Positions 44,163-55,250 of a stretch of DNA of 64,000 bases are shown one piece after another (the stretch's first letter is position 1; the number at the start of each line of letters is the position of its first letter). Position numbers and translations under genes: made by a program. Source of the stretch: Allocoleopsis franciscana PCC 7113 (GTDB lineage Bacteria; Cyanobacteriota; Cyanobacteriia; Cyanobacteriales; Coleofasciculaceae); NCBI RefSeq assembly GCF_000317515.1, contig NC_019738.1:5854001-5918000 (forward strand). The letters are read 5' to 3'. Under the pieces are notes generated by a model. That model ran no database searches, was not told the origin of the DNA, and saw only the letters and a list, made by a program, of their open reading frames with translations.

Positions 44163-46805
44163 ATGCGAACAAGCGAACAGATCAAGGCAGAAATTGAGGA
44201 AAAGTTGGGATTTTTTCCACCCTTCTTTAGTCCGGCACTACAGACTCCACAGGTGCTAGAAAATCTATGGCATCAGACCATAAATGCCTATCTCAATAAT
44301 CCACTGCCCGATCTATTTAAGGAGAGGCTATCTGCTTACCTCTCGCGCTTCTGTGTGGTTCCTTATTGCATGATTTGCCACAGTTGTTCATTGTATTTTT
44401 TGGGGGTGCAGGCACGGGAGGTGTTGGAACTCCTTGAATCGCCTCTCCCGACCCAAACTGATATTGATGAACACCTGAGTTTGCTAGCGACGCAGCTAAA
44501 TGGTCTAACACTATGGCCAGAGTCGAACTCGCCACTCGAAAAAAGTTTATTATACTGCTCAATTTTTATCACCCTAGAAAGAGACGAAGCTCAACATTGC
44601 CGTAGGGAATTGCGGCGTCTGTTGGGTTGTGTAAACTACCAGTATTTAGTGACATTTATCGCTTACGTAAAAAGCTGTCATCTGTGGATGGAAGCCCATC
44701 CGGAGGTAAGTTATTTAGCTGACAATCGTGTGAGCGCTCATTTTGATACTTTGGTTAAAGAAGAGCCAGGTTTGGCTGACTTCTTCAAAAACTACTGGGA
44801 AAGAGCCAAACGAGAACAGCGCAGTTGGACGGAACAGTTGGCAGCAAACGCTCTGCGCCAGCGTCATGAACAGGAGTTGCAGAAGGCAGCCGTAGAGAAT
44901 CTGCGACTTGCCCGTGCGATCGCATCCGTCTCCGATGGGGTTTTGATTACAGATCCAAAGCAACCCGACAACCCAATTATCTACTCAAACCCAGCGTTTT
45001 CCAAGATTACCGGCTATCAACCCGAAGAGATTTTTGGTCGCAACTGTCGCTTCTTGCAAGGTGCCGAGACTGACTCAGAAGCCCTCAGAACGATTCGTCA
45101 TGCGATCACCCAACGACAAGAAGTGAAAGCGACACTGCTGAACTATCGCAAAAATGGTCAGTCCTTCTGGAATGAGTTGAAAATCTCGCCCGTCTTCTCA
45201 GAGCAAGGTGATTTACTTTACTTTATTGGCATTCAAACTGATATCACCGAACGCAAACAGGCTGAAGAGAAAATTCGTTTCCAAGCGGCTCTGCTCGATA
45301 TCACAACCGACGCTATTCTGGTGCGAGATTTACAAGACCAAATCTTATTTTGGAACCAAGGAGCAAGTCGGTTATACGGCTGGCAGGCGGAGGAAGTTTT
45401 TGGCAAGAAAGCTCAACATCTGTTGAACGAAGAAAAAACACCTCAACTTGCAGCTATGCTTTCAACCGTTGCGATGAAAGGCAATTGGCAGAGTGAGTTG
45501 CATCAAGTTAATAAAGATGGCAAGAAAATTCTTGTCGAAAGTCGATGGACGCTGATGTACGATGAGGAGAATAAACCTCAAGCTTTTTTAGTTGTTAATA
45601 CTGATATTACCGAAAAAAAACAACTCGAAGCACAGTTTTTTCGTACTCAACGATTAGATAGTATCGGTACACTGGCTAGCGGCATCGCCCATGACTTAAA
45701 CAATGTGCTAGCACCCATTCTGATGTCGGCTCAACTGCTTTCACAGCCTCAACTTTCGGAGAAAAAAAAGCCAGATCTGCTAAAGACGATTGAAAGTAGT
45801 GCTAAACGTGGGGCGGCTTTGGTCAAACAAGTTTTATCATTTGCACGGGGTGTTGAGGGGCAGCGGACAACGATTCAAATGAAGCATTTAATTTCAGAGA
45901 TTCGGCAAATTGTCAACAATACCTTTCCTAAATTTATTGAGACTCACACAGATATTTCCCAAGATTTGTGGATGGTTTCGGGAGATGCAACACAGCTACA
46001 TCAGGTTTTAATCAATCTGTGTGTTAATGCTCGTGATGCGATGCCAAGAGGTGGCACTTTGAGTATCAGTGCTAGCAATATGGTCATCGATGAAAGCTAT
46101 GCCCGAATGAATATTGATGCTCATGCGGGAGCTTATGTGGTGTTCACAGTTAAAGATACGGGAGTCGGTATGCCTCCTGAAGTTGTGGAGCGAATTTTTG
46201 AGCCATTCTTTACAACAAAAGAGCTAGGGAAAGGCACCGGATTAGGACTTTCAACGGTACTGACTATTGTGAAAAGCCATGGGGGTTTTTTGGAAGTGAC
46301 AAGTACCTTAGACGAAGGAACACAAATTTCGGTCTACTTACCTGCAAGCGAGGCAACCAAAATTCCCAAAATTTTAGATAGTGAATTCTTTCAAGGGCAG
46401 GGTGAATTAATATTAGTGGTGGATGACGAAGCGGCGATTCGTGAAACGAGTAAAACTTCGTTAGAAACTTACAATTATCGGGTAATGACAGCCAATGATG
46501 GAATTGATGCGATCGCGTTATACGCCCAACACCAACAGGAAATAAGCTTAGTGTTGATTGATATGATGATGCCTTTGATGGATGGATCTACCACAATCCG
46601 CACCTTGAAAAAAATTAATCCCCATGTCAAGATTATTGCGGTTAGTGGCCTTATATCCAGCAATCGACTGACTCAATCCACGAACTATGGCGCTCAAGCC
46701 TTTTTGGCGAAACCCTACACCACAACTGACTTATTAAAAACAATCAACGAGGTTATTCCTAGTCTAGTCAGGTGCCAGATCACAGTTGAAGCTGAACAAA
46801 AATAA
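44163..46805 (+). CDS. Hybrid histidine kinase with AhpD-like and LOV-type PAS domains
   Basis: This 880-residue protein has an unusual order. Residues 1-210 are an alkylhydroperoxidase/AhpD-like fold with VPYC69MIC72HSC75, the redox motif. Residues 250-365 are a PAS domain with the LOV signature GRNC295RFLQGAETDSEA, placing the flavin-adduct cysteine at C295. A second PAS spans about residues 380-495. HisKA has H510 in GIAHDLNNVLAPIL, and the HATPase has VNARDAMPRGG and FTTKELGKGTGLGLSTV. A C-terminal receiver has phosphoacceptor D800 in LVLIDMMMPLMDG. It is probably a blue-light sensor coupled to a peroxide-type domain. Its partner is unknown. Confidence 0.92.
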   Translation: MRTSEQIKAEIEEKLGFFPPFFSPALQTPQVLENLWHQTINAYLNNPLPDLFKERLSAYLSRFCVVPYCMICHSCSLYFLGVQAREVLELLESPLPTQTDIDEHLSLLATQLNGLTLWPESNSPLEKSLLYCSIFITLERDEAQHCRRELRRLLGCVNYQYLVTFIAYVKSCHLWMEAHPEVSYLADNRVSAHFDTLVKEEPGLADFFKNYWERAKREQRSWTEQLAANALRQRHEQELQKAAVENLRLARAIASVSDGVLITDPKQPDNPIIYSNPAFSKITGYQPEEIFGRNCRFLQGAETDSEALRTIRHAITQRQEVKATLLNYRKNGQSFWNELKISPVFSEQGDLLYFIGIQTDITERKQAEEKIRFQAALLDITTDAILVRDLQDQILFWNQGASRLYGWQAEEVFGKKAQHLLNEEKTPQLAAMLSTVAMKGNWQSELHQVNKDGKKILVESRWTLMYDEENKPQAFLVVNTDITEKKQLEAQFFRTQRLDSIGTLASGIAHDLNNVLAPILMSAQLLSQPQLSEKKKPDLLKTIESSAKRGAALVKQVLSFARGVEGQRTTIQMKHLISEIRQIVNNTFPKFIETHTDISQDLWMVSGDATQLHQVLINLCVNARDAMPRGGTLSISASNMVIDESYARMNIDAHAGAYVVFTVKDTGVGMPPEVVERIFEPFFTTKELGKGTGLGLSTVLTIVKSHGGFLEVTSTLDEGTQISVYLPASEATKIPKILDSEFFQGQGELILVVDDEAAIRETSKTSLETYNYRVMTANDGIDAIALYAQHQQEISLVLIDMMMPLMDGSTTIRTLKKINPHVKIIAVSGLISSNRLTQSTNYGAQAFLAKPYTTTDLLKTINEVIPSLVRCQITVEAEQK

Positions 46806-46854
46806 ACCTCGGTTCTCTCACAACTCACAAGCCGTTGGAAGGTTACTCTTATCC

Positions 46855-49800
46855 CTATAGCGGTTGTCCTTCTTTGCGATTCGATTCCTCTCTCCACTCG
46901 CCCTGTAGGGTAAAAGCTGCCCAGTAATAGGGGGCTTGCCATTGCTTTTGTTCCCACATTTCTATCTGTGCCGCTCTCAAAGCGGCTGCTGGTTTCAGCC
47001 CATCTTGCAGCATTTTTTTGTAAAATTTCACCATCAGCTCCGATGTGGCTCGATCGCCCACACTCCACAAACTCACCACAACTCGCGGACTACCAGCATA
47101 CATAAAGCCTCTTGTCAAGCCCACCAATCCCTCTCCCTTGACTTCCTTACCCAGTCCGGTTTCACAGGCACTCAGGACAACGAGTTCGGCTGGCAGGTTG
47201 AGGTTGAAGATATCGCGCAGTTGCAAAAAACCATTTTGCAGCGTCCCTTTTTCATCCACTAGCGACAGCACGACTCCTGATAATTCGGGTTGCGTACTAT
47301 TGAGGATGCCATGAGTCGCCAAATGAACAATGCGATAGTTTTGGAGTTCAGGGTTGGTTGCGATCGCACGATTGGCAGCAAAATCAAATGCCTGCATTCG
47401 CTCCGTTGCAGGGACTAGCGCCAAAATCTGCTCAGCTTCTTTACGGGTAAAGGGTAAACGATTAAAGCTAATATTAGCCGTTGTAGCCGATAACTCCAAG
47501 GCTCGGCGGTTGATATTAATGTCTTCCGGTTGCGTACCGGAAGCTTGCCCTAAACTTGACTTCAGACGTGGATCGTTCTTACCAAAGACAGGATCGGCAA
47601 GAACTGCGATCGCTTTGGCAGCACTTTTGCGATCGCTTGTTTCCTTCCGCAACACGGCTAGTGTTGAGGCTGAGGGCAAGTTAATGATTTCGTGTTCTAC
47701 CAACAGTGGCACCAAATCCTGACTTACTCCCCCCTGGCTTGCTCCCCCCTTAATAAGGGGGGTTGGGGGGGTAGGCAGTGCCGCGAACGGCAAATACTGC
47801 AACGCACCATCACTGACGACAAGTAAGCGCTTGTTTCTCAATTGTGTAGCCACAGGTGCGAGGAGCATCTGGCTCAACTTGGTAGCGACTTTGTTGGTAT
47901 CGAGGGACGAACCTGGACGCCCTTCAACCCCAAGCCCTCTTTGCGTTCCCAGGCGATAGGCTTGGTTTTTCAGTAGCTGATAGAATTCCTTTGCAGCGTT
48001 TTCAATTTCCTCGCGTTTGGGCAATTCATAACTACTGATACTGGTTGTAGTGACTGCCCAGAGGTAGCTGCGCTCTTCCCCTAATGAGTATTCCAACAGC
48101 ATCGTATCGTCATCGAGTACCTGTTGCTGAATTTCTGCCAGTGTCAGCGGTTGGGGTTGAGTCAGTGCCGCATAGCGCGGACTGGTGCGGCGGATTTGTT
48201 CTTGGACTTGCCGATACTCTGCCAGAAGTGCTGCTGTTTCTTTTTCTATCGCTTGTACCTGTGCATCGGTATATTGTCCGCTAAATAGCTCGATACGGCG
48301 TTTTTCAAGGGCATCGAGTTTTTGCTGCAAGGTGCGTTCTTGTTCCAGCAGCTTTGGCTCGACACCTTGGCGGATATTGGCGTTAGCTTCTGTGAGGAGT
48401 TCCAAAAGACTCCGGGCGCGGGCGCGTTCCGAGGCGTGCAGTGCTAGAGCATCGTACCCTTGAGATGGGTCTTTTTTGTGCAGTTGCATCAGCACGTCGA
48501 TGTAGAATTGGTAATAATTCTGCACGGAGGCAAAGTAGGAAGTACGCAGTTCCTGGCTGGTGACTCTGGTGCGGATGTCCTCAACAATCTTGACCGCTTC
48601 TTCGATTTGGGTACGGGCTGCGTTGAGATTACCCCGATCGCGTTGTGTAATCGCAACGTTATAGAGTGTATCGGCTTCTCCCGTGCGATCGCCCAACTCC
48701 CGCCACAGTACTAGAGCGCGATCGTAGGTTGAGAGCGCTTTTTCATACTGCCTCAATGCATTGTAGACCTTACCCAGGTTGTGTACAGCATTGGCTTCTC
48801 CTCGGCGAAACCCCACCTTCTGGTACCCAATCACTGCCTGTTGAGTGGCTTCCCGTGCTTTATGATAAGCTCCCGATTTCAGATACACTCTACCGCTCAT
48901 AGCTAAGGCAAGGGCTTCCCGATAGCTATCATGCTGTTGGCGCGACAGTGAGAGGGTTTGGTTAGCGGCATCAAGTGCCTTGGGATAATCATTTAATGAT
49001 TCATAAGCTTTAACCATAGAGAGGAGTACACTGGCTTGCTGCCAGAAATTGTTATTGTTTCTTGCCAAAGCTAGCGCTTGGTTGTGATAGTCCAGCGACT
49101 TCTGATAATCTTTTGCTGCTTGGTAGACACTGCCAATATTGTCAAGAGTTGAAACTTGTCTAGGGCGATCGCCAATGCTTTTAAATATCTCTAACGCTTG
49201 GGTGTTTGTATCGATACTGAGTTGATAATCCCCTAATGACTTGTAGACTCCAGCGATGCTGTTGAGCGTGATGGCTTCTCCAGAGCGATCCTTCACCCGA
49301 CGCTGGATGTCTAGGGCTTGGTTATAGGAATCCAAAGCCTTCTGCGGCTCACCCATAGAATGATAGATATCAGCGATGTTACCCCAGGTAAAAGCCTCTC
49401 CTTCGGGAGCGGAAATGGCACGCCACAGCACGAGCGCTTGATTCAAAACGCCGAGGGCATTCTGTATTTCTCCCAATTGATTGTAGACAGAGCCGATACC
49501 CAACAGAAGTGACGCTTCTCCATATTGGTTTCCCGCCTTTTGGTAAAGCGATCGCGCTTGGTTATACAATTCCAGCGCTTTAGAATAATCACCAAATCCC
49601 GATGAGGCGTAGGTGCCAGCGATACCTGTAAGAATCAGAGCTTGCTGAGAAAGGTTGAAGGTTAAAGCTGTTCCTGATAAATTTCCCTGTGCTGCTTGCC
49701 AGAGTTTTAGCGCTTGGTTATAGGAATCCAAAGCCTTCTGATACTCACCCAATGAGTAGTGAAGCGCACCAATTCTGGTGAGGATATCTGCTTGCCCTGA

Positions 49801-50733
49801 AAAATCCTGCCTTTGCTGTTGGATTTCCAGCGCTTGAGTATAAGCGGCAAGTGCCTTTTGCGATTCGCCCAAGTTGGCGTTGATCCGAGCAATAGCCTGG
49901 AGTGTTTGGGCTTGTACAGCGGTATCCTTCTCGGCACGTTGGATTTCCAGTGCTTGCTCATAGGCATCGAGTGCTTTTTGAGCTTCGCCTAAATTAAAGT
50001 AAGCATGACCGATGTTGCTTAGCGTCATCGCTTCACTAGCGGGTTTTTTCTCAGCCCGAAACAGCGACTCGGCTTGTTTGAAATATTCGATCGCTTTTTG
50101 ATTTTCGCCCAAGCTGGAGTAAGCACTGCCGATAGAATCGAGCAGGTTAGCTTCCGCAAAGTTGGTGTTTGCGAGTGATTGCTTGTACGAGTCGAGCAGT
50201 TTCTGCTTGTCGTCCGAGTTGGTGCCAGTATTATCCGTAGAGACGCGAGCAATTACCTGCTGAAGGCGGTTTTTCAACTCGCGGCTGACAACTAGCCCCC
50301 CATTAAAATAGTCTAGTGCCTTTTGAGGCTCGTTCTGGGCATAGTAAATCGTGCCGATCACCAGAAGAGTCGTAGCTTCAAAACTTTTAGCTATATAGGG
50401 AGGAGCTTCATTAACAGCCAATTTCTGCCAGATAGAGAGTGCTTCTTGGTATTTAGCAAGTGCTTGTTGCCGAGATTCTGCTGTTCCTTGCTCCTGTAGT
50501 TGCTGTGCTTGCTCGAACAGTTGCTGTGCCTGTGCAAAGGCTTGTTGTTCATCAGTAGTATTGGTATTTGGCGAGGAAGTCGCTGGCTGCTGGGCAATGG
50601 AAACGCTTGTTGCCGTCGCCGTTGCCGCTACCGATGACAGCAACATAATGCTGAGCGGTATTCCCAGGAGCAATTTCCTTATACTCCGGCTGCCACCCAT
50701 TTCTTGAATCACCCAACACCTCTTCTCTTGCAA
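46855..50733 (-). CDS. Large secreted TPR-CHAT protein
   Basis: This 1,292-residue protein starts MQEKRCWVIQEM; a start at residue 12 (MGGSRSIRKLLLGIPLSIML) is equally possible and leads directly into a signal peptide ending near VSIAQQ. About 15 TPR units follow, each with the pattern A-x-x-x-Y-x-Q-A-L, for instance GEYQKALDSYNQALKLW. The C-terminal CHAT protease domain has the dyad H1141 (LATHGILN) and C1190 (VLSACETGLG), then EGLVGLTRGFMYAGSPRVVV. CHAT proteins are caspase-like peptidases. An in-frame insert PTPPTPLIKGGASQGGVSQ at about residues 983-1001 is encoded by dispersed repeat DNA. Confidence 0.93.
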   Translation of the reverse strand: MQEKRCWVIQEMGGSRSIRKLLLGIPLSIMLLSSVAATATATSVSIAQQPATSSPNTNTTDEQQAFAQAQQLFEQAQQLQEQGTAESRQQALAKYQEALSIWQKLAVNEAPPYIAKSFEATTLLVIGTIYYAQNEPQKALDYFNGGLVVSRELKNRLQQVIARVSTDNTGTNSDDKQKLLDSYKQSLANTNFAEANLLDSIGSAYSSLGENQKAIEYFKQAESLFRAEKKPASEAMTLSNIGHAYFNLGEAQKALDAYEQALEIQRAEKDTAVQAQTLQAIARINANLGESQKALAAYTQALEIQQQRQDFSGQADILTRIGALHYSLGEYQKALDSYNQALKLWQAAQGNLSGTALTFNLSQQALILTGIAGTYASSGFGDYSKALELYNQARSLYQKAGNQYGEASLLLGIGSVYNQLGEIQNALGVLNQALVLWRAISAPEGEAFTWGNIADIYHSMGEPQKALDSYNQALDIQRRVKDRSGEAITLNSIAGVYKSLGDYQLSIDTNTQALEIFKSIGDRPRQVSTLDNIGSVYQAAKDYQKSLDYHNQALALARNNNNFWQQASVLLSMVKAYESLNDYPKALDAANQTLSLSRQQHDSYREALALAMSGRVYLKSGAYHKAREATQQAVIGYQKVGFRRGEANAVHNLGKVYNALRQYEKALSTYDRALVLWRELGDRTGEADTLYNVAITQRDRGNLNAARTQIEEAVKIVEDIRTRVTSQELRTSYFASVQNYYQFYIDVLMQLHKKDPSQGYDALALHASERARARSLLELLTEANANIRQGVEPKLLEQERTLQQKLDALEKRRIELFSGQYTDAQVQAIEKETAALLAEYRQVQEQIRRTSPRYAALTQPQPLTLAEIQQQVLDDDTMLLEYSLGEERSYLWAVTTTSISSYELPKREEIENAAKEFYQLLKNQAYRLGTQRGLGVEGRPGSSLDTNKVATKLSQMLLAPVATQLRNKRLLVVSDGALQYLPFAALPTPPTPLIKGGASQGGVSQDLVPLLVEHEIINLPSASTLAVLRKETSDRKSAAKAIAVLADPVFGKNDPRLKSSLGQASGTQPEDININRRALELSATTANISFNRLPFTRKEAEQILALVPATERMQAFDFAANRAIATNPELQNYRIVHLATHGILNSTQPELSGVVLSLVDEKGTLQNGFLQLRDIFNLNLPAELVVLSACETGLGKEVKGEGLVGLTRGFMYAGSPRVVVSLWSVGDRATSELMVKFYKKMLQDGLKPAAALRAAQIEMWEQKQWQAPYYWAAFTLQGEWREESNRKEGQPL
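47733..47778. repeat. G/C-run dispersed repeat domesticated inside the CHAT gene
   Basis: The stretch contains CCCCCCTTAATAAGGGGGG followed by TTGGGGGGG, the same core as the MITE at 11057-11157. It is read in frame on the minus strand as PTPPTPLIKGGASQGG, between the helical region and the CHAT core. Confidence 0.75.
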
Positions 50734-50997
50734 ACGTCAATTGCCATGAACCAGTAGTAATGTATCTCCCCAGCCTCTTACCCTTATGCAGCTACAGTCA
50801 CTTTGTTTAAACTCTTGCAGCATTCCCGGTGAACCATAAGACTTACCCGGAAGTTAATGACGCCTTGATTCAATTAACGAGGGGACAAGCTCGACACCTA
50901 TAAAATCGGTTGTAGGGGCGAAGCAAAAGGACGATTCTCTATTAGGTAATTCTCTATATCTTTGTTTCCTTTTGCTTCGCCCTCCCCCAATACTCTC
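50734..50997. other. 264-bp gap with a TGTAGGGGCGAAGC-type repeat
   Basis: TGTAGGGGCGAAGCAAAAGG (near 50911-50930) and CCTTTTGCTTCGCCCT (near 50968-50983) form a 14-16-bp inverted repeat. The same 5' sequence occurs near 19703. This is a dispersed cyanobacterial hairpin repeat without coding content. Confidence 0.65.
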
Positions 50998-51417
50998 CTA
51001 AGGCAGCACATGCCCCGTTTTTCGAGCAATAAAGTCTATCAGCTTTTGATAAGCATCTGGGTCTTTTTGCTCATTAATCACGATGGGAATAGAACTATCG
51101 GGCAACCAAAACGAGATCCGGCTAGCAGGGGTGTAACAAAAACTACCAATACGGTTGAGGTCGATTACATAATCATTTCGCTCGTAGCTCAAATGAATCC
51201 ACGAACTCGAAAGGGAATGAGCAGATACCTGTTGAATGTAGTCCAGAACTTGTTGATAACCCTCTGGATTACTCTGCTGGTTGATGATAATCGGCACAGC
51301 ACTATTGGGCAACCAGAAGGTTATCTTGCCATTGGGAGCACAGGCAAATGCACTGAGACCATCAAGATCGACAATGTATTCATTGCGCTCGTAATTCACT
51401 TTGATCCAGTACGCCAC
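50998..51417 (-). CDS. Unknown protein made of two tandem ~68-residue repeats
   Basis: This 139-residue product consists of two repeats. The first contains WIKVNYERNEYIVDLDGLSA and ITFWLPNSAVPIIINQQ. The second contains WIHLSYERNDYVIDLNRIGS and ISFWLPDSSIPIVINEQ. Both end with a Y-Q-x-L-[ILV]-[DN]-[YF]-I helix. The match is strong enough to be an internal duplication. I do not know the family; such beta-rich tandem repeats are consistent with a small ligand- or protein-binding unit. The gene is 50 bases downstream of pyrG in the same direction. Confidence 0.75.
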   Translation of the reverse strand: MAYWIKVNYERNEYIVDLDGLSAFACAPNGKITFWLPNSAVPIIINQQSNPEGYQQVLDYIQQVSAHSLSSSWIHLSYERNDYVIDLNRIGSFCYTPASRISFWLPDSSIPIVINEQKDPDAYQKLIDFIARKTGHVLP

Positions 51418-51466
51418 ACAACCTCCTCTCTCAAAGGGCGAGTTCTGGCACTACACACGTTTGGGG

Positions 51467-53194
<1,728 letters not shown>

Positions 53195-53277
53195 TCAATT
53201 GTGCCACACTCTTCAAAAGTTGTTGGCTGCTAGGGCAATGCTTAAAGCCCCATCAATGGAACAAACTTACTATATTA

Positions 53278-53291
53278 GCCCTTCCGGGCTG
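53278..53291. repeat. Short perfect hairpin upstream of pyrG
   Basis: AGCCC and GGGCT flank TTCC, giving a small stable hairpin about 120 bases upstream of the pyrG start. Its role in leader regulation or as a terminator is not decided. The following 53340-53400 stretch (CTCTGCGTGAACTCTGTG) resembles dispersed repeat DNA. Confidence 0.4.
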
Positions 53292-53435
53292 GAATGGGTA
53301 ATTTAATCTCTTGCTGGCTAGCTCTGGCTCATAACCCTAAATATGAACTTCTCTCTCATTCTTTTCTCTGCGTGAACTCTGTGTTCTCTGTGGTTAATAA
53401 AACAAAACTCTAAATCCCATCAAATCACTATATCA

Positions 53436-55250
53436 ATGGCTAATTTTATTCTGATTATCGATCCCGATCTAGAACGGCGATCGCATTTCGCTCAAACCAT
53501 AGAACCTCTGTTACCTCCAGTTACAGGACTCATCACCAATTCCTGCACTACAGGAGATTTCTATGCGGGTTGGGCTGCTAGTCCTCATGCTCCCATTAGC
53601 TGGGATACTGACCATAATGGAGCTACCATTATTTGGGGAGACGCCATTAAGTCCGTCGAAGCCACCAGAATTGATAGCCGAGAATTGAGAACTCTCTGGA
53701 ACGATTCTCTTAATACGAGTGTGCCTTGTTTTGATGGCTTTTATGCAGCCGTTGCCTATCGTCCCGATTTCGGTTTGACTGTAGGAGCCGACCTCCTGGG
53801 ACTGTTCCCCGTATACTACTATACTTACCGCGACATTATCCTCGTCGGCTCAAGTCCAGAACTTTTCCAACACCATCCTCTATTTAAGAAAGCCTTTAAT
53901 CCGGCTGGACTGGTTGGTATTTTGCTGACGAATGGACTCATTGATGGTCAAACTTTATGGCAAAATGTTCGACGCCTCAATGCGGGACATTCGCTAATCT
54001 GGCAACCGTCCGTAGCTCCGACTGAAGTCAAGCAGTATCAAATTCTCAGCTCGGCACCAGATGACTCTTACAAAAATCTTTCCTTCTCCGAGCATTTGAA
54101 CATTGTAGAGCAAGTCCTCGACCAAGCTCTAAGAAGTCAAATACCCACCGGAGAACGATGTAGTTTGATGCTTTCCGGAGGGCTAGATTCTCGGATGATC
54201 GCAGGGTTCCTCCACCGACAAGGTGTGGAAACCGTAGCCTTAACCTTGGGGAAACCTTCTGATATAGAAATGCAGTGTGCGATTCCCGTTGCTCGTACCC
54301 TTGGATTAAAACATTACAAAATAGAGATTTCGCGCGATCGCTATCCTCTCTATGCCGATCCATTCATTAAATGGGAGCATTTAGCAAACGGTGGCAACGG
54401 ACTTATGCGTTGGGGAATTCATCCTCATTTAACCAAGTTGGCTCCAAGAGTAGTATCAGGCTACCTGATAGATCGAATAATAGGAGGCAAATGGACTTAC
54501 TCACTCCCAACCCAGGCTCTCTCATTCGACACGTATTTTAGTCAGATTAATTTATGGGGCTTTGCCCCTCAATTGCTAGAAACACTTCTACATAAAGATG
54601 TGTTTGGCGATTTGGTTCAAGATACCCTAGAGGTTATTCGGAAAATCTACAACAGCTATTCCGACCTTGACTTCAAACGTACTTTGTGCTTTGAACTTTA
54701 CCATCGGCAACGGTTTCATATTGGTTCAATACCTTGGCAACTGTGTTTTGGAGCATGGCCTGTTCTGCCATTTCTCTCCAAGCAGCTACTAGAAACAACG
54801 GCGGCAATACCTGTAGAGTCGCTCATGCAGCGACGAATGCAAAAAGAACTCGTTTGTCAGCGATTTGGGCAACTCGCTGCCCTACCATTAGACCGCAACG
54901 ACTACAACACAGAACCTCTAAAACCCCGCCAGCGTCGTCCTTCCATCGCTCGCCTCTATCGCTTACAACAACGATTGCAACAACGATGGAGACGGTTAGA
55001 GCAAAAACTAGGATACGAGCGACGCTACTACTACCGAATTTACGACATCAATCACCCTGGATGGCAAGCCGTGCGACAACAGGCAGAACCCTACCGTCCC
55101 CTAGTCCGGCATCTTTTTGACGAACAGGTTTTTGATTCCCTACTACCCCCTCCCGATGTTCCTGTACAGTTTCGGTATGATGCAATTACCGAAGCCTCTG
55201 GAATTAAAGCGTTGTTAGGATTCTTGCTCTGGTCAAAGGAACACCTGTAA
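53436..55250 (+). CDS. Asparagine-synthetase-like ATP-dependent ligase
   Basis: This 604-residue protein has a PP-loop adenylating domain of the asparagine synthetase B type: S247-G-G-L-D-S252 in CSLMLSGGLDSRMIAGFL. An N-terminal glutaminase-like fold precedes it (FDGFYAAVAYRPDFGLTVGA), but the frame starts MANFILIIDPDLERRS. The residue after Met is therefore not the Cys needed for glutamine hydrolysis. Proteins of this kind form amide or lactam bonds in natural-product pathways as well as in amino-acid metabolism. Its stop overlaps the next gene (TAATG), so the two are probably made together. Confidence 0.85.
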   Translation: MANFILIIDPDLERRSHFAQTIEPLLPPVTGLITNSCTTGDFYAGWAASPHAPISWDTDHNGATIIWGDAIKSVEATRIDSRELRTLWNDSLNTSVPCFDGFYAAVAYRPDFGLTVGADLLGLFPVYYYTYRDIILVGSSPELFQHHPLFKKAFNPAGLVGILLTNGLIDGQTLWQNVRRLNAGHSLIWQPSVAPTEVKQYQILSSAPDDSYKNLSFSEHLNIVEQVLDQALRSQIPTGERCSLMLSGGLDSRMIAGFLHRQGVETVALTLGKPSDIEMQCAIPVARTLGLKHYKIEISRDRYPLYADPFIKWEHLANGGNGLMRWGIHPHLTKLAPRVVSGYLIDRIIGGKWTYSLPTQALSFDTYFSQINLWGFAPQLLETLLHKDVFGDLVQDTLEVIRKIYNSYSDLDFKRTLCFELYHRQRFHIGSIPWQLCFGAWPVLPFLSKQLLETTAAIPVESLMQRRMQKELVCQRFGQLAALPLDRNDYNTEPLKPRQRRPSIARLYRLQQRLQQRWRRLEQKLGYERRYYYRIYDINHPGWQAVRQQAEPYRPLVRHLFDEQVFDSLLPPPDVPVQFRYDAITEASGIKALLGFLLWSKEHL

